A DNA stretch of 64,000 nt from Variovorax sp. EL159 (lineage in GTDB: Bacteria > Pseudomonadota > Gammaproteobacteria > Burkholderiales > Burkholderiaceae_C), in assembly GCF_900100965.1 (NCBI RefSeq), contig NZ_FMUJ01000006.1, positions 124,001-188,000 of the forward strand. The letters are read 5' to 3'. How positions within the stretch are numbered: position 1 is the first letter of the stretch; the number at the start of each line of letters is the position of its first letter. The translations under genes were made by a program, and so were the position numbers. Below the pieces are notes generated by a model, which saw nothing but the letters and a program-made list of their open reading frames with translations, had not been told where the DNA came from and did no database searches. Of the stretch, positions 1 to 8,320 are shown piece after piece.

Positions 1-310
1 GGCTCGCGCCGAAGAACAGCACGGTGCCGTCGGGCGCGGCCTTGGCGACCGCGTCGCCGCCGAGCGAACCGCTGGCGCCGGGCCGGTTGTCGACGATGAC
101 CTGCGTGCCCAGCTCCTGGCTCAGCGCGGGCGCGAGCAGCCGCGCCGCGCCATCGACCGGGCCACCGGCCGAATAGCCGACCACGAGCTTGATGAGCGAT
201 GGCAAGGGCTGCTGCGCAAGAACGCGAGAAGGCAAGGGCAGCGTGGCGAGCGCTGCGCTGCCCGCCAGCGCGGCCATGAGGTGGCGGCGCGAGAAGTCGA
301 TGGGTGTCAT
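1..310 (-). CDS. Bug/TTT-family periplasmic solute receptor, N-terminal part (truncated by window edge)
   Basis: Only the first 103 codons lie in the window; the 3' end is beyond position 1. The start ATG at 310 follows an AGGAGA-type ribosome-binding site. The N-terminus has a twin-arginine-like signal (SRRHLMAALAG, residues 7-17) and a likely cleavage after VLAQ near residue 33. The mature part shows the Bug receptor hallmarks LVVGYSAGGPVDGAAR, VDNRPGASGS and AVAKAAPDG. Members bind small carboxylates in the periplasm for tripartite tricarboxylate transporters or for signalling. It lies 44 bases downstream of the double acyl-CoA dehydrogenase on the same strand, so co-transcription is likely. 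No TctA/TctB membrane genes are visible. Confidence 0.9.
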   Translation of the reverse strand, partial: MTPIDFSRRHLMAALAGSAALATLPLPSRVLAQQPLPSLIKLVVGYSAGGPVDGAARLLAPALSQELGTQVIVDNRPGASGSLGGDAVAKAAPDGTVLFFGAS

Positions 311-354
311 GGGCGTTGTCTCCTGTTGTGTATTTCTTCGGCGGCTCACATCGC

Positions 355-2685
355 TCAGGCCGGCAAGTCCAAAACTTGCCGCGCGAGGATGTTGCGCTGT
401 ATCTCGTTGGTGCCGCCGTAGATCATTGCGGCGGTGGAGCCGATAAGCGGCGACAGCACGTTGAAGGTCTGCCCATCGAGCACCTGGTCGCCGGCAACAG
501 CGCCCTGCTCTTCCCCGGCCTCGACCAGCAGCGCGCCGATGCGGTGGAAAGTCTCGCTGGCCCAGATCTTCAGCAGCGACACCGACGCGGGCAGCGGCTT
601 GCCGGCCCGCACGATGTCGGCAAAGCTCGTGTAGGCGGCGGTCAGGTCGGCCACGTCGAGCCGCAACGCGACGAAGCGCTGCGCAAACACCGGGTCGGCG
701 AACAGGCGCCGCGCCTGCGCCAGCCGCGCGAGCTGGCCCAGCGCGTACTGCGACTGCTTGGGGCTGCCGAGAAAGATGCGCTCGAAACCCAGCAACGCCT
801 TCGCGATCGTCCAGCCGCCGTGCAGCTTGCCCACGAGGTTCTCGGCCGGCACGCGCACGTTGTCGAAGAACACCTCGCAGAACTCCGGCTCGCCCGCCAG
901 CGTGTGGATCGGCCGCACGGTGATGCCCGGCGTGCGCAGGTCGCACAGCAGGAAGCTGATGCCCTCCTGCTTGCGCGCATCCTTGTCGGTGCGCACAAGC
1001 ATGAAGATGTGGTTGGCGTCCTGCGCGAGCGTGGTCCAGATCTTCTGGCCATTGACGACGAAGTGATCGCCCTGCGCATCGCGCGCGGGCAAGGCCTCGG
1101 TGCGCAGACCCGCAAGGTCGGAGCCGGCGTTGGGCTCCGAATAGCCCTGGCACCACACATGCTCGCCGCTCAGGATGCGCGGCAGAAAGCGCTGCTGCTG
1201 CTCGGGCGTTCCGTGCTGGATCAGCAGCGGCCCGATCATCACGATGCCCTGGTCGGGCGCGCGTGCCACGCCGTACTGCTCCAGTTCCTCGATCCAGGCG
1301 ATGAGCTTGTCGGCCGGCAGGCCCATGCCGCCATGCGCCTGCGGCCACGCCGGTGCGATCCAGCCCTGCCCCGACAGCGTGAGGTACCACTCGCGCATCT
1401 CGCTCCAGCGTGCGCGGTGCGACAGGTAGCGCAGTTCTTGCGGATAGCGCTGCTGCAGAAAGCCGCGCACCATGCGGCGGAAATCGGGCTCGGGCATCGC
1501 GGCCCAGTCGGCCTGGCGCGGGAACTCGCCGGTCCAGGCTTCCGTCGTGCCCGAGGTACTGCCGGCCTCTTCCGTCAGCGCGGCATGGCGGCGCTGATGT
1601 GCCGTGACGTTACCCAGCCATGCCGAAAGGCACAGCGCGCGCTTGTAGAACAGGCTCAGGTCGCATTCCTGCGTGTAGCCGATGGCGCCATGCAGCTGCA
1701 CGGCCGCGCGCGAGGCCTGCAGCGCGGCGGCGGTGCAGCGCGCATTCGCGCGGCTGGCCTCGGCTTCGAGCCGGTTGCACGACAGGCCTTGCGCCGCCAG
1801 CGCGAGCACTTCGTTCAATGTGGCCTGCGCCACTTCGAGGTGAATGAACATATCGACGCAGCGGTGCTGCAGCGCCTGGAAGCTGCCGATGGGCTTGCCG
1901 AACTGCGAACGCGTGCGCAGGTACACCAGCGTCTGCGCCAGCATCGCCTGCCCCGCGCCCAATAACTCGGCCGCCTGCAGGATCTGGCCAGCCGCGAGTG
2001 CGTAGCGCAGCGCGTCTTGCGCGGCGACGCCTTCGGCCAGCACGGCGCCGGGCGGCAACACGACCTGCTCGAAACGCAGGTTGGCGGCCTGGCTGCCATC
2101 GACCAGCGGCACCAGCGTTTCGCTCACGCCTTCGGTGCCGCGCGGCACCCACAGCAGCACCGCATCGTCGTCACCGCGCGCCGACACCAGCCAGCCGCTG
2201 GCGGCAGCGCCGGGCAGCACCATGAGCTTTTCGCCTTGGAGCAGCACGCCGCCCGCCTGTGCGCCATGCACCTCGCAGCCGCAGGCCAGCGGCACCGCGC
2301 TCAGGTCGCCCGCGCTTTCCTGCCAGGCCAGTGCGGGCAGGCTGCGGCCTTCGACCAGTTCGCGCAGCAAGGCATGTGCGCCCGGCGTGTCCAGCCGCGC
2401 CAGCAGCAATGCGCTGAGGCCGGCCACTGCGAGCAGCGGTTCGGGCGCAACATGCTCGCCCGCGGCGCGCAGGATTTCTGCCGCACCGTCGAGCCCCAGC
2501 GCCAGGCCGCCCGCCGATTCAGGTGCCAGCATGCCGGGCCAGCCGAGGGCCACGATGTCCTTCCAGCTTTGTGCTTCGTCGCCGTCCGGTTGTTCGGTGC
2601 GGGTGCGCCGCCTGCCGATGGCGCGGCTTCGCACGAAGTAGTCCAGCGCCGCTTCGCGCACTGCCGCGAGTGATTCGGTGTCCAT
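355..2685 (-). CDS. Tandem-domain (fused) acyl-CoA dehydrogenase, 776 aa
   Basis: The protein is about twice the length of a normal acyl-CoA dehydrogenase (380-400 aa). Residues 1 to about 375 form one flavoprotein-like module ending in an LHGAIGYTQECDLSLFYKRA helix. Residues from about 390 form a second, better conserved module with CQGYSEPNAGSDLAGLRTEA, NGQKIWTT and the C-terminal IYGGTNEIQRNILARQ. The ER in LLGFERIF is a candidate catalytic base of the isovaleryl/long-chain type (inference). It should oxidise an acyl-CoA to an enoyl-CoA, passing electrons to ETF. The open frame runs upstream to 3522, but the ATG at 2685 is where homology begins and where a divergent promoter gap of 138 bases to the next gene starts. 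The first module looks degenerate, as in other fused members. Confidence 0.88.
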   Translation of the reverse strand: MDTESLAAVREAALDYFVRSRAIGRRRTRTEQPDGDEAQSWKDIVALGWPGMLAPESAGGLALGLDGAAEILRAAGEHVAPEPLLAVAGLSALLLARLDTPGAHALLRELVEGRSLPALAWQESAGDLSAVPLACGCEVHGAQAGGVLLQGEKLMVLPGAAASGWLVSARGDDDAVLLWVPRGTEGVSETLVPLVDGSQAANLRFEQVVLPPGAVLAEGVAAQDALRYALAAGQILQAAELLGAGQAMLAQTLVYLRTRSQFGKPIGSFQALQHRCVDMFIHLEVAQATLNEVLALAAQGLSCNRLEAEASRANARCTAAALQASRAAVQLHGAIGYTQECDLSLFYKRALCLSAWLGNVTAHQRRHAALTEEAGSTSGTTEAWTGEFPRQADWAAMPEPDFRRMVRGFLQQRYPQELRYLSHRARWSEMREWYLTLSGQGWIAPAWPQAHGGMGLPADKLIAWIEELEQYGVARAPDQGIVMIGPLLIQHGTPEQQQRFLPRILSGEHVWCQGYSEPNAGSDLAGLRTEALPARDAQGDHFVVNGQKIWTTLAQDANHIFMLVRTDKDARKQEGISFLLCDLRTPGITVRPIHTLAGEPEFCEVFFDNVRVPAENLVGKLHGGWTIAKALLGFERIFLGSPKQSQYALGQLARLAQARRLFADPVFAQRFVALRLDVADLTAAYTSFADIVRAGKPLPASVSLLKIWASETFHRIGALLVEAGEEQGAVAGDQVLDGQTFNVLSPLIGSTAAMIYGGTNEIQRNILARQVLDLPA

Positions 2686-2823
2686 CCAGTTTGCCTGCCT
2701 CGTTCCGTTGCAAAGACGGATCGCAGCGTGCCTGAAGACCCCGCCGCAGGGCATTTGCATTTGCCGAAGGGAGGGTTTCGCAATCAAAGAGCAGCCTTGC
2801 GTACAGAGGCATAAATTCGCCCC

Positions 2824-3606
2824 ATGACCAAGATCAAGAAATCCCTGCACACCGAACTCGGCCACAGCACGCCCGACAAGATCACCGTTCGCGGGCGCGA
2901 TCTGCCGTCCGAGATCCTCGGCCACCTGAACCTGGGCGACATGGCCTTCCTGGAGCTGACCGGGCGCATCCCGACGCCGCAGGAGTCGGTGACCTTCAAC
3001 GCCATCGTTGTCACGTTGGTCGAGCATGGCGTCACGCCCAGCGCGCTGGCTGCGCGCCTCACTTACGCAGGCGCCCCCGAGGCACTGCAGGCCGCAGTGG
3101 CCGCCGGCCTGTGCGGCCTGGGCACGGTGTTCGTGGGCAGCACCGAAGGCGCGGCCAAGATGCTGTACGAGGCGATTCCGTTCGGCGAGAAGCCGACGCG
3201 CCCGCTCGCCGACATGGCGAAAGACATCGTGGCCGATTACCGTGCGCGCAAGCAGATCGTGCCGGGCCTGGGCCATCCGCTGCACAAGCCGATCGATCCG
3301 CGCACGCCGCGCCTCTTTCAGATCGCGGCCGAGAACGGCCTGTCGAGCCACTACGTCGCACTGATGCAGGCGGTGCAGGAAGAAGCCGAGCGCGTGTCGG
3401 GCAAGTCGCTGCCGATCAACGCCACCGGCGCCATCGGCGCGATTGCCGCCGAGTTCGGCTTTCCGTGGAAGATCATTCGCGGCTTCGGCGTGATGGCGCG
3501 CGCCATCGGCCTGGTGGGCCACATCCTCGAAGAGATCGACGACCCGATGGCCATCGAGATCTGGCAGCGTGTGGAAAAGGAAGCCGGCGGCCCGCGCCAG
3601 GACTGA
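2824..3606 (+). CDS. Short citrate-synthase-fold protein (citryl-CoA lyase-like), 260 aa
   Basis: This has the core of the citrate synthase superfamily without the long N-terminal part; citrate synthases have about 370-430 residues. The catalytic-histidine signature is recognisable as PGLGHPLHKPIDPRTPRLF (His151 or His154), and LVEHGVTPSALAAR (His68) matches the first active-site helix. It may cleave or condense an acyl-CoA with a keto acid. Citryl-CoA lyase is the usual annotation for this size class, but the substrate cannot be read from sequence. It is the first gene of a rightward operon with an acyl-CoA dehydrogenase and an MmgE/PrpD protein, so a degradative role on a branched or substituted acid is plausible. 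Confidence 0.75.
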   Translation: MTKIKKSLHTELGHSTPDKITVRGRDLPSEILGHLNLGDMAFLELTGRIPTPQESVTFNAIVVTLVEHGVTPSALAARLTYAGAPEALQAAVAAGLCGLGTVFVGSTEGAAKMLYEAIPFGEKPTRPLADMAKDIVADYRARKQIVPGLGHPLHKPIDPRTPRLFQIAAENGLSSHYVALMQAVQEEAERVSGKSLPINATGAIGAIAAEFGFPWKIIRGFGVMARAIGLVGHILEEIDDPMAIEIWQRVEKEAGGPRQD

Positions 3607-3635
3607 GCGAGCGAACGAGCGAACAGCAAACGACG

Positions 3636-4799
3636 ATGAACAACGCCAACGACAAGAGCTTTCCCGACATCCGCGATGCGGTGCGCGACCTGTGCGCGCA
3701 GTTTCCCAACGAGTATTTCCGCAAGATCGACGAGGCCCGTGGCTACCCCGCCGAGTTTGTCGATGCGCTCACCAAGGCCGGCTGGATGGCCGCGCTGATT
3801 CCGCAGGAATACGGTGGCTCGGGCCTGGGCCTGACCGAAGCCTCGGTCATCATGGAAGAGATCAACCGCTGCGGCGGCAACTCCGGCGCCTGCCACGGCC
3901 AGATGTACAACATGGGCACGCTGCTGCGCCATGGCAGCGAAGCGCAAAAGCGCGAGTACCTCCCACGCATCGCCACCGGCGAGCTGCGCCTGCAGTCGAT
4001 GGGCGTGACCGAGCCCAGCACCGGCACCGACACCACCAAGATCAAGACCACGGCCGTGAAGAAGGGCGACCGCTACGTCATCAACGGGCAGAAGGTGTGG
4101 ATCTCGCGCATCCAGCATTCAGACCTGATGATCCTGCTGGCACGCACCACGCCGCTGGCGGACGTGAAGAAGAAGTCCGAAGGCATGTCGATCTTCATCG
4201 TCGACCTGCGCGAAGCCATCGGCAAAGGCATGACGGTGCGGCCCATCCTGAACATGGTGAACCACGAGACCAACGAGCTGTTCTTCGAGAACCTGGAGAT
4301 TCCGGCCGAGAACCTGATCGGCGAGGAAGGCCAGGGCTTCAAGTACATCCTCGACGGCCTGAACGCCGAGCGCACGCTGATCGCGGCCGAGTGCATCGGC
4401 GACGGCTACTGGTTCATCGACAAGGTGACGGCCTACACCAAGGAGCGCGTGGTGTTCGGCCGCCCCATCGGCCAGAACCAGGGCGTGCAGTTTCCGATTG
4501 CCGAAGCCTTCATCGAGATCGAAGCCGCCAACCTGATGCGCTACGAGGCCTGTCGCCTGTTCGACGCGCACCAGCCCTGCGGCGCGCAGGCCAACATGGC
4601 GAAGTACCTCGCGGCCAAGGCAAGCTGGGAAGCGGCCAATGCCTGCCTGCAGTTCCACGGCGGCTTCGGCTTTGCCTGCGAATACGACATCGAGCGCAAG
4701 TTCAGGGAAACGCGGCTGTACCAGGTCGCGCCGATCTCGACCAATCTCATCCTGAGCTACGTTGCGGAGCACATGCTCGGCCTGCCCCGCTCGTTCTGA
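3636..4799 (+). CDS. Acyl-CoA dehydrogenase family protein, 387 aa
   Basis: This is a full-length single-domain flavoprotein. The FAD/substrate loop motifs MGVTEPSTGTDTTKIKTTA, NGQKVWISRIQHSD and NLIGEEGQGFKYILDGLNAERT are clear. Near the C-terminus the usual Y-E-G-T segment reads YQVAPIST, so the medium-chain-type catalytic Glu is absent. The Glu of LNAERT is the alternative base used by isovaleryl/long-chain types (inference). The start ATG at 3636 is 29 bases after the citryl-CoA lyase-like stop, and the next gene starts 13 bases downstream, so it is in an operon. The substrate is probably an acyl-CoA made from the compound handled by this cluster. Confidence 0.88.
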   Translation: MNNANDKSFPDIRDAVRDLCAQFPNEYFRKIDEARGYPAEFVDALTKAGWMAALIPQEYGGSGLGLTEASVIMEEINRCGGNSGACHGQMYNMGTLLRHGSEAQKREYLPRIATGELRLQSMGVTEPSTGTDTTKIKTTAVKKGDRYVINGQKVWISRIQHSDLMILLARTTPLADVKKKSEGMSIFIVDLREAIGKGMTVRPILNMVNHETNELFFENLEIPAENLIGEEGQGFKYILDGLNAERTLIAAECIGDGYWFIDKVTAYTKERVVFGRPIGQNQGVQFPIAEAFIEIEAANLMRYEACRLFDAHQPCGAQANMAKYLAAKASWEAANACLQFHGGFGFACEYDIERKFRETRLYQVAPISTNLILSYVAEHMLGLPRSF

Positions 4800-4812
4800 A
4801 GGGACCGCACCC

Positions 4813-6174
4813 ATGACCGATTCGAATCATCCGAGCAAAGTGCTCGCCACCTTCGCCGCCGAACTGAAGTTCGCGGACATCCCTGCCCCTGTCTTGCGCC
4901 GCACCGAAGACCTGATGCTCGACTGGCTCGGCTCGGTGCTCGCGGCCCGCACGTCGCGCCCGGTGCGCAGCATCGAGCGCTTCGCGCAGATGATGGGCCC
5001 CGCCGACGGGCCGAGTGAAATACTGACGTCGCGCCGCACCAGCTCGCCCGTGTTCGCGGCGCTGGTCAATGCCGCCGCCTCGCACTTCGTGGAGCAGGAC
5101 GATGTGCACAACGGCTCGGTGTTTCACCCGGCTGCCGTGGTGATTGCGCCCGCACTCGCGGTGGCACAAAGCATCGGTGCCAGCGGCGCGCAGTTACTGA
5201 CGGCCGTGGTCGCGGGTTATGAAGTCGGCATCCGCGTCGGTGAGTTCCTCGGCCGCTCGCACTACAAGACCTTCCACACCACTGCGACGGCGGGCACGCT
5301 CGCGGCCGCCGCCGCAGTGGGCCGCCTGCTCGACCTCACGCCGCAACAGATGCTGCATGCCTTCGGCTCGGCCGGCACGCAATCTGCCGGTGTGTGGGAG
5401 TTCTTGCGCGATGCCGCCGATTCCAAGCAACTGCATTGCGCGCATGCCGCAGCCAGCGGGTTGATGTCGGCTTACCTTGCGCAAGACGGCTTCACGGGTG
5501 CCGCAAGAATCCTCGAAGGCGCGCAGGGCCTTGGCGTGGGCATGTCGAGCGATGCCGATCCTGCGAAGCTCACCGACCGGCTCGGCACGCGCTGGGCGCT
5601 GGCCGAAACCTCCTTCAAGTACCACGCTTCTTGCCGCCACACGCATACGGCAGCCGATGCGCTGCTGCAGGTGATGACGCAGAACAAGCTCAAGCCGAAA
5701 GACGTTTCGCACGTGACCACGCACGTGCACCAGGGCGCCATCGACGTGCTGGGCCGCGTGACCGTGCCGGCGACCGTGCACCAGGGCAAGTTCTCGATGG
5801 GCACCGTGCTGGGCCTGATCGCGGTGCACGGCCGCGCGGGCCTGGGCGAGTTCGACCGCGACTTTCTTGCGCCAGAGGTTGCGGCCTTTCGCGACAAGGT
5901 GACGATGCAACTCGACACCGAAGTCGATACGGCCTACCCCGCGCGCTGGATCGGCAAGGTCAGCGTGCACACCGCCGATGGCCGCACGCTGCAGGGCCGC
6001 GTGGACGAGCCCAAGGGCGATCCGGGCAACAGCCTGAGCCGGGCAGAGATCGAAGACAAGATGCAGCGCCTGACGCACTACGGCGAAGGAGCGACGGCGC
6101 AAGAAGCAAAGGCCTTGTGCCAGCGCATCTGGCAGTTGGCCGACGCGCCAAAGGTCGAGCGTCTGCTCGCCTAG
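4813..6174 (+). CDS. MmgE/PrpD family protein, 453 aa
   Basis: The length fits the family (2-methylcitrate dehydratase PrpD, cis-aconitate decarboxylase, MmgE; 450-490 aa). Conserved stretches include DWLGSVLAAR near the N-terminus, VEQDDVHNGSVFHPAAVVIAPALA, FHTTATAGTLAAAAAVGRLL, FGSAGTQSAGVWEFL and FKYHASCRHTHTAADAL. The family dehydrates or decarboxylates small tricarboxylic acids. Next to a citrate-synthase-fold gene it may process a condensation product as in a methylcitrate-like route (inference). It ends only six bases from the convergent decarboxylase stop, leaving no room for a separate terminator between the two operons. Confidence 0.87.
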   Translation: MTDSNHPSKVLATFAAELKFADIPAPVLRRTEDLMLDWLGSVLAARTSRPVRSIERFAQMMGPADGPSEILTSRRTSSPVFAALVNAAASHFVEQDDVHNGSVFHPAAVVIAPALAVAQSIGASGAQLLTAVVAGYEVGIRVGEFLGRSHYKTFHTTATAGTLAAAAAVGRLLDLTPQQMLHAFGSAGTQSAGVWEFLRDAADSKQLHCAHAAASGLMSAYLAQDGFTGAARILEGAQGLGVGMSSDADPAKLTDRLGTRWALAETSFKYHASCRHTHTAADALLQVMTQNKLKPKDVSHVTTHVHQGAIDVLGRVTVPATVHQGKFSMGTVLGLIAVHGRAGLGEFDRDFLAPEVAAFRDKVTMQLDTEVDTAYPARWIGKVSVHTADGRTLQGRVDEPKGDPGNSLSRAEIEDKMQRLTHYGEGATAQEAKALCQRIWQLADAPKVERLLA

Positions 6175-6180
6175 GCGTCT

Positions 6181-6888
6181 TCAGGCGAAAAGGCGTCCCT
6201 GGCCGGGCGAGCGTGCATCGAGTCCGGCCGTGCGCACCAGGTCCCAGAAGCCCGCCGGCGAGCTGGAGACCACCGGCACCTGAAGCCGCGCCTCGACCTC
6301 GCGCACCGCATCGAGCGTGACCAGCCCGCCGCACGAGATGAGGATTCCATCGGCACCCGGTTGGGCCTCGAAGACTTTCACGCAAAGATCGACCAGCACC
6401 TGCGTCGGCACCTCGCCGACCTTCTGCACATCGGAGATCGAGAGCCCTTCGAGCGCCAGCGGCTCGAAGTCGCTCTGCGCCAGATAGAGCCGCAGCTGCG
6501 TGTTCACTTCGTCGATGTAGGCCGTGGCCACCGCCACGCGCCGGATGCCCAGGCTGCGCAGCCCGTTGACGATGGCGTTGCTCATGGTGGAACACGGCAG
6601 GCCGGTGGCACTGGCCATTTCCACTTCAAGCTGCCGGTTGAATGCGGCGCCGCGAAAGAAGCTCAGTGAAGTGCCCATAAGCGACACGGCGCTCACGCCA
6701 TCGGCCTTGAGTTCGAGGGCCTTGTCGATGACCGAGTCGATCACCTCCGTGTAGCCGCGCGTGGAGATTTCGCCAAGGCCGAGCCCGCGGGCGCTGAAGC
6801 GGATTCGGTCGCCGTAGAGCAGCGGGCCGTCTACGGGGACTGCGCCGGCGGCGGGTGGGACGATCAGGCCTAGATGGGGTTGTTGCAT
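6181..6888 (-). CDS. Arylmalonate decarboxylase (AMDase)-like protein, 235 aa
   Basis: The sequence strongly resembles the Bordetella bronchiseptica arylmalonate decarboxylase as I remember it. It shares the N-terminus GLIVPPAAG, the MGTSLSFFRGAAFN segment, TAYIDEVN and the C-terminal SCGGLVTLDAVREVE followed by VPVVSSSPAGFWDLVR. The single catalytic cysteine is Cys186 (Cys188 in the Bordetella enzyme). Gly72 occupies the position where racemases carry a second cysteine, and Thr73, Ser74, Tyr124, Gly187 and Gly188 would form the dioxyanion hole. This predicts cofactor-free stereoselective decarboxylation of a disubstituted malonate rather than racemisation. AGGA lies eight bases before the ATG. 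The natural substrate of this family is unsettled. The neighbours (Bug receptor, MmgE/PrpD, acyl-CoA dehydrogenases) suggest a catabolic role. Confidence 0.88.
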   Translation of the reverse strand: MQQPHLGLIVPPAAGAVPVDGPLLYGDRIRFSARGLGLGEISTRGYTEVIDSVIDKALELKADGVSAVSLMGTSLSFFRGAAFNRQLEVEMASATGLPCSTMSNAIVNGLRSLGIRRVAVATAYIDEVNTQLRLYLAQSDFEPLALEGLSISDVQKVGEVPTQVLVDLCVKVFEAQPGADGILISCGGLVTLDAVREVEARLQVPVVSSSPAGFWDLVRTAGLDARSPGQGRLFA

Positions 6889-6941
6889 TCAGTGGTTCCT
6901 CTGCTTGTTGCTTGTGTTCTTGTGTCGTTTGTTCGGGGCGC

Positions 6942-7037
6942 GTGCACAGGACATCGGGTACTCCCCTTCGCGAATGTCCCCCGGCCTGCGGCCTCCTCCT
7001 TTATTTCGCTGCGGGGAGCACCCGATGCCCTGCGCAC
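6942..7037. repeat. Palindrome-ended intergenic repeat, copy A
   Basis: This roughly 96-base unit has imperfect terminal inverted repeats: 6942-6966 pairs with 7013-7037 at 22 of 25 positions. All three mismatches become G-U pairs in a leftward transcript. Its core (6969-6980 and 6992-7013) occurs again, inverted, in copy B. The whole 319-base gap 6889-7207 holds no credible gene; short frames through it are repeat artefacts. Confidence 0.8.
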
Positions 7038-7084
7038 AAGAGGCGCTGTCGTTGTGCTCGCCGATCAACAACCGCACTGCTCAA

Positions 7085-7174
7085 CGCTCACGCTGGCGGG
7101 GTGCCTTGCGCAGCGAAATAAAGGAGGAGGGGCGAGGGACATTCGCGGAGCAAGGCACCCCGTCGGCGTGAGCG
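7085..7174. repeat. Palindrome-ended intergenic repeat, copy B (inverted relative to copy A)
   Basis: This roughly 90-base unit has terminal inverted repeats: 7085-7108 pairs with 7151-7174 at 22 of 24 positions. Its core 7109-7130 is a perfect 22-base reverse complement of 6992-7013 in copy A, and 7136-7147 a perfect 12-base reverse complement of 6969-6980. The outer arms of the two copies differ in sequence. Both lie between the Bug receptor and the decarboxylase genes, inside a probable leftward transcript. Confidence 0.8.
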
Positions 7175-7207
7175 TCGCCCTGAACGACGCACCCCCCACA
7201 CAAAAAC

Positions 7208-8221
7208 CTAGTTCCCTTCAGCCACGATGTGCTGCTCCGCAATGATGCGTTTCCACCGCGCGGTCTCATCCGCCATGTCCTTGCCCAATTGAGCCGGCGT
7301 CGCATAGGCCCGCAATGTGCCCTGTGCGGCAGCAGCAGCCCCAGCTTCAGGCGTATCGAGCACCGTCTTCACCGCAGTGGAGAGCTTCTGCACGATCTCG
7401 TTCGGCGTACCGGCCGGCGCCAGCACGAAGATGCGCGGCGCCACGTCGAAGCCCGGCAATGCATCGGCCAGCGGCGCGACGCCCTCCGCGCCTTCGAGCT
7501 TAGCGGTGTTCATCAACGCCAGCGCCCGCAGCTTGCCCGCCTTGGCCTGCGCCATCGCGGCCGTGGCGCTGACCACGCCGATCGGCACCTGCCCGCCGAT
7601 CACGTCGGGCACGATCTGCGCAGCGCCACGGTATGGCACATGCACGACGAAAGTGCCGGTGGACTGCTTGAGCATCTCGAAGCCCAGGTGCTGCACGGTG
7701 CCGACACCCGAGGTGGCAAACGAATAGCGGGCCGGATGCGCCTTGAGCAGCGTCACCAGTTCGGCCGGCGTCTTCGCCGGAAAGTCGTTGCCGGTGACGA
7801 TCATCAGCGGCGAGATGAAGGCGCCCGCCACCGGCTTGAAGCTGGTCAGCGGGTCGATGCCCATCTTCGGCTGCAGCAGCTTGGCAATGAGCAAAGCGCT
7901 GTCGCCCATCATCAGCGTGTAGCCATCGGGCGGCGCCTTCGCCACGAGGTCGGCCGCGATGAGCCCGGTGGCGCCGGTGCGGTTTTCGACCAGCACCTGC
8001 TGGCCCAGCACGGCCGACAGGCGCACGCCGAGCAGGCGCGCCACCGCGTCGACCCCGCCGCCGGCCGAGTAGCCCACCACGAGGCGGATGGGCTTGTCGG
8101 GGTACTTCTGCTGGGCCCATGCGGCGGGCGCGGCCAGCGCCCCCATCAGGCCCAGGGCCACCACGGCCCGCAATGCATGCCGGCGCGCCGGCGGTCGATT
8201 CGCTTGTCTGGCTTTCATCAT
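7208..8221 (-). CDS. Bug/TTT-family periplasmic solute receptor, 337 aa
   Basis: This is a complete receptor with a signal peptide (hydrophobic AVVALGLMGALAAPAAWA, cleavage near WAQ at residue 37). The mature protein begins KYPDKPIRLVVGYSAGGGVDAVAR and carries VENRTGATGLIAADLVAKAPPDGYTL and FVVHVPYRGAAQIVPDVIGGQV, typical of Bug proteins. It would bind an anionic small carboxylate in the periplasm. Two consecutive ATG codons (8221 and 8218) follow GGAGAC; the second has better spacing, so the protein may start one residue later. It lies upstream of the decarboxylase on the same strand, separated by the repeat pair, and 99 bases downstream of the enolase-family gene. Confidence 0.92.
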   Translation of the reverse strand: MMKARQANRPPARRHALRAVVALGLMGALAAPAAWAQQKYPDKPIRLVVGYSAGGGVDAVARLLGVRLSAVLGQQVLVENRTGATGLIAADLVAKAPPDGYTLMMGDSALLIAKLLQPKMGIDPLTSFKPVAGAFISPLMIVTGNDFPAKTPAELVTLLKAHPARYSFATSGVGTVQHLGFEMLKQSTGTFVVHVPYRGAAQIVPDVIGGQVPIGVVSATAAMAQAKAGKLRALALMNTAKLEGAEGVAPLADALPGFDVAPRIFVLAPAGTPNEIVQKLSTAVKTVLDTPEAGAAAAAQGTLRAYATPAQLGKDMADETARWKRIIAEQHIVAEGN

Positions 8222-8320
8222 GTCTCCGTTGTTCTGGGGTCATCGCCGGCCGTCTGCGCGGCCTGGTCATGTTCGGAAATTGTCTTGCTGCGTGCGTGCG
8301 TGCGTCGCTCGCGCCTCGGC

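Noticed and set aside
2686..3522. Upstream extension of the fused acyl-CoA dehydrogenase frame
   Set aside because: The extension is antisense to the citryl-CoA lyase-like gene and has no homology; ATG 2685 is the credible start.
6905..7171. Several 60-120-codon frames on both strands around the repeat pair
   Set aside because: They are created by the inverted repeats themselves, and no ribosome-binding site or family match supports them.
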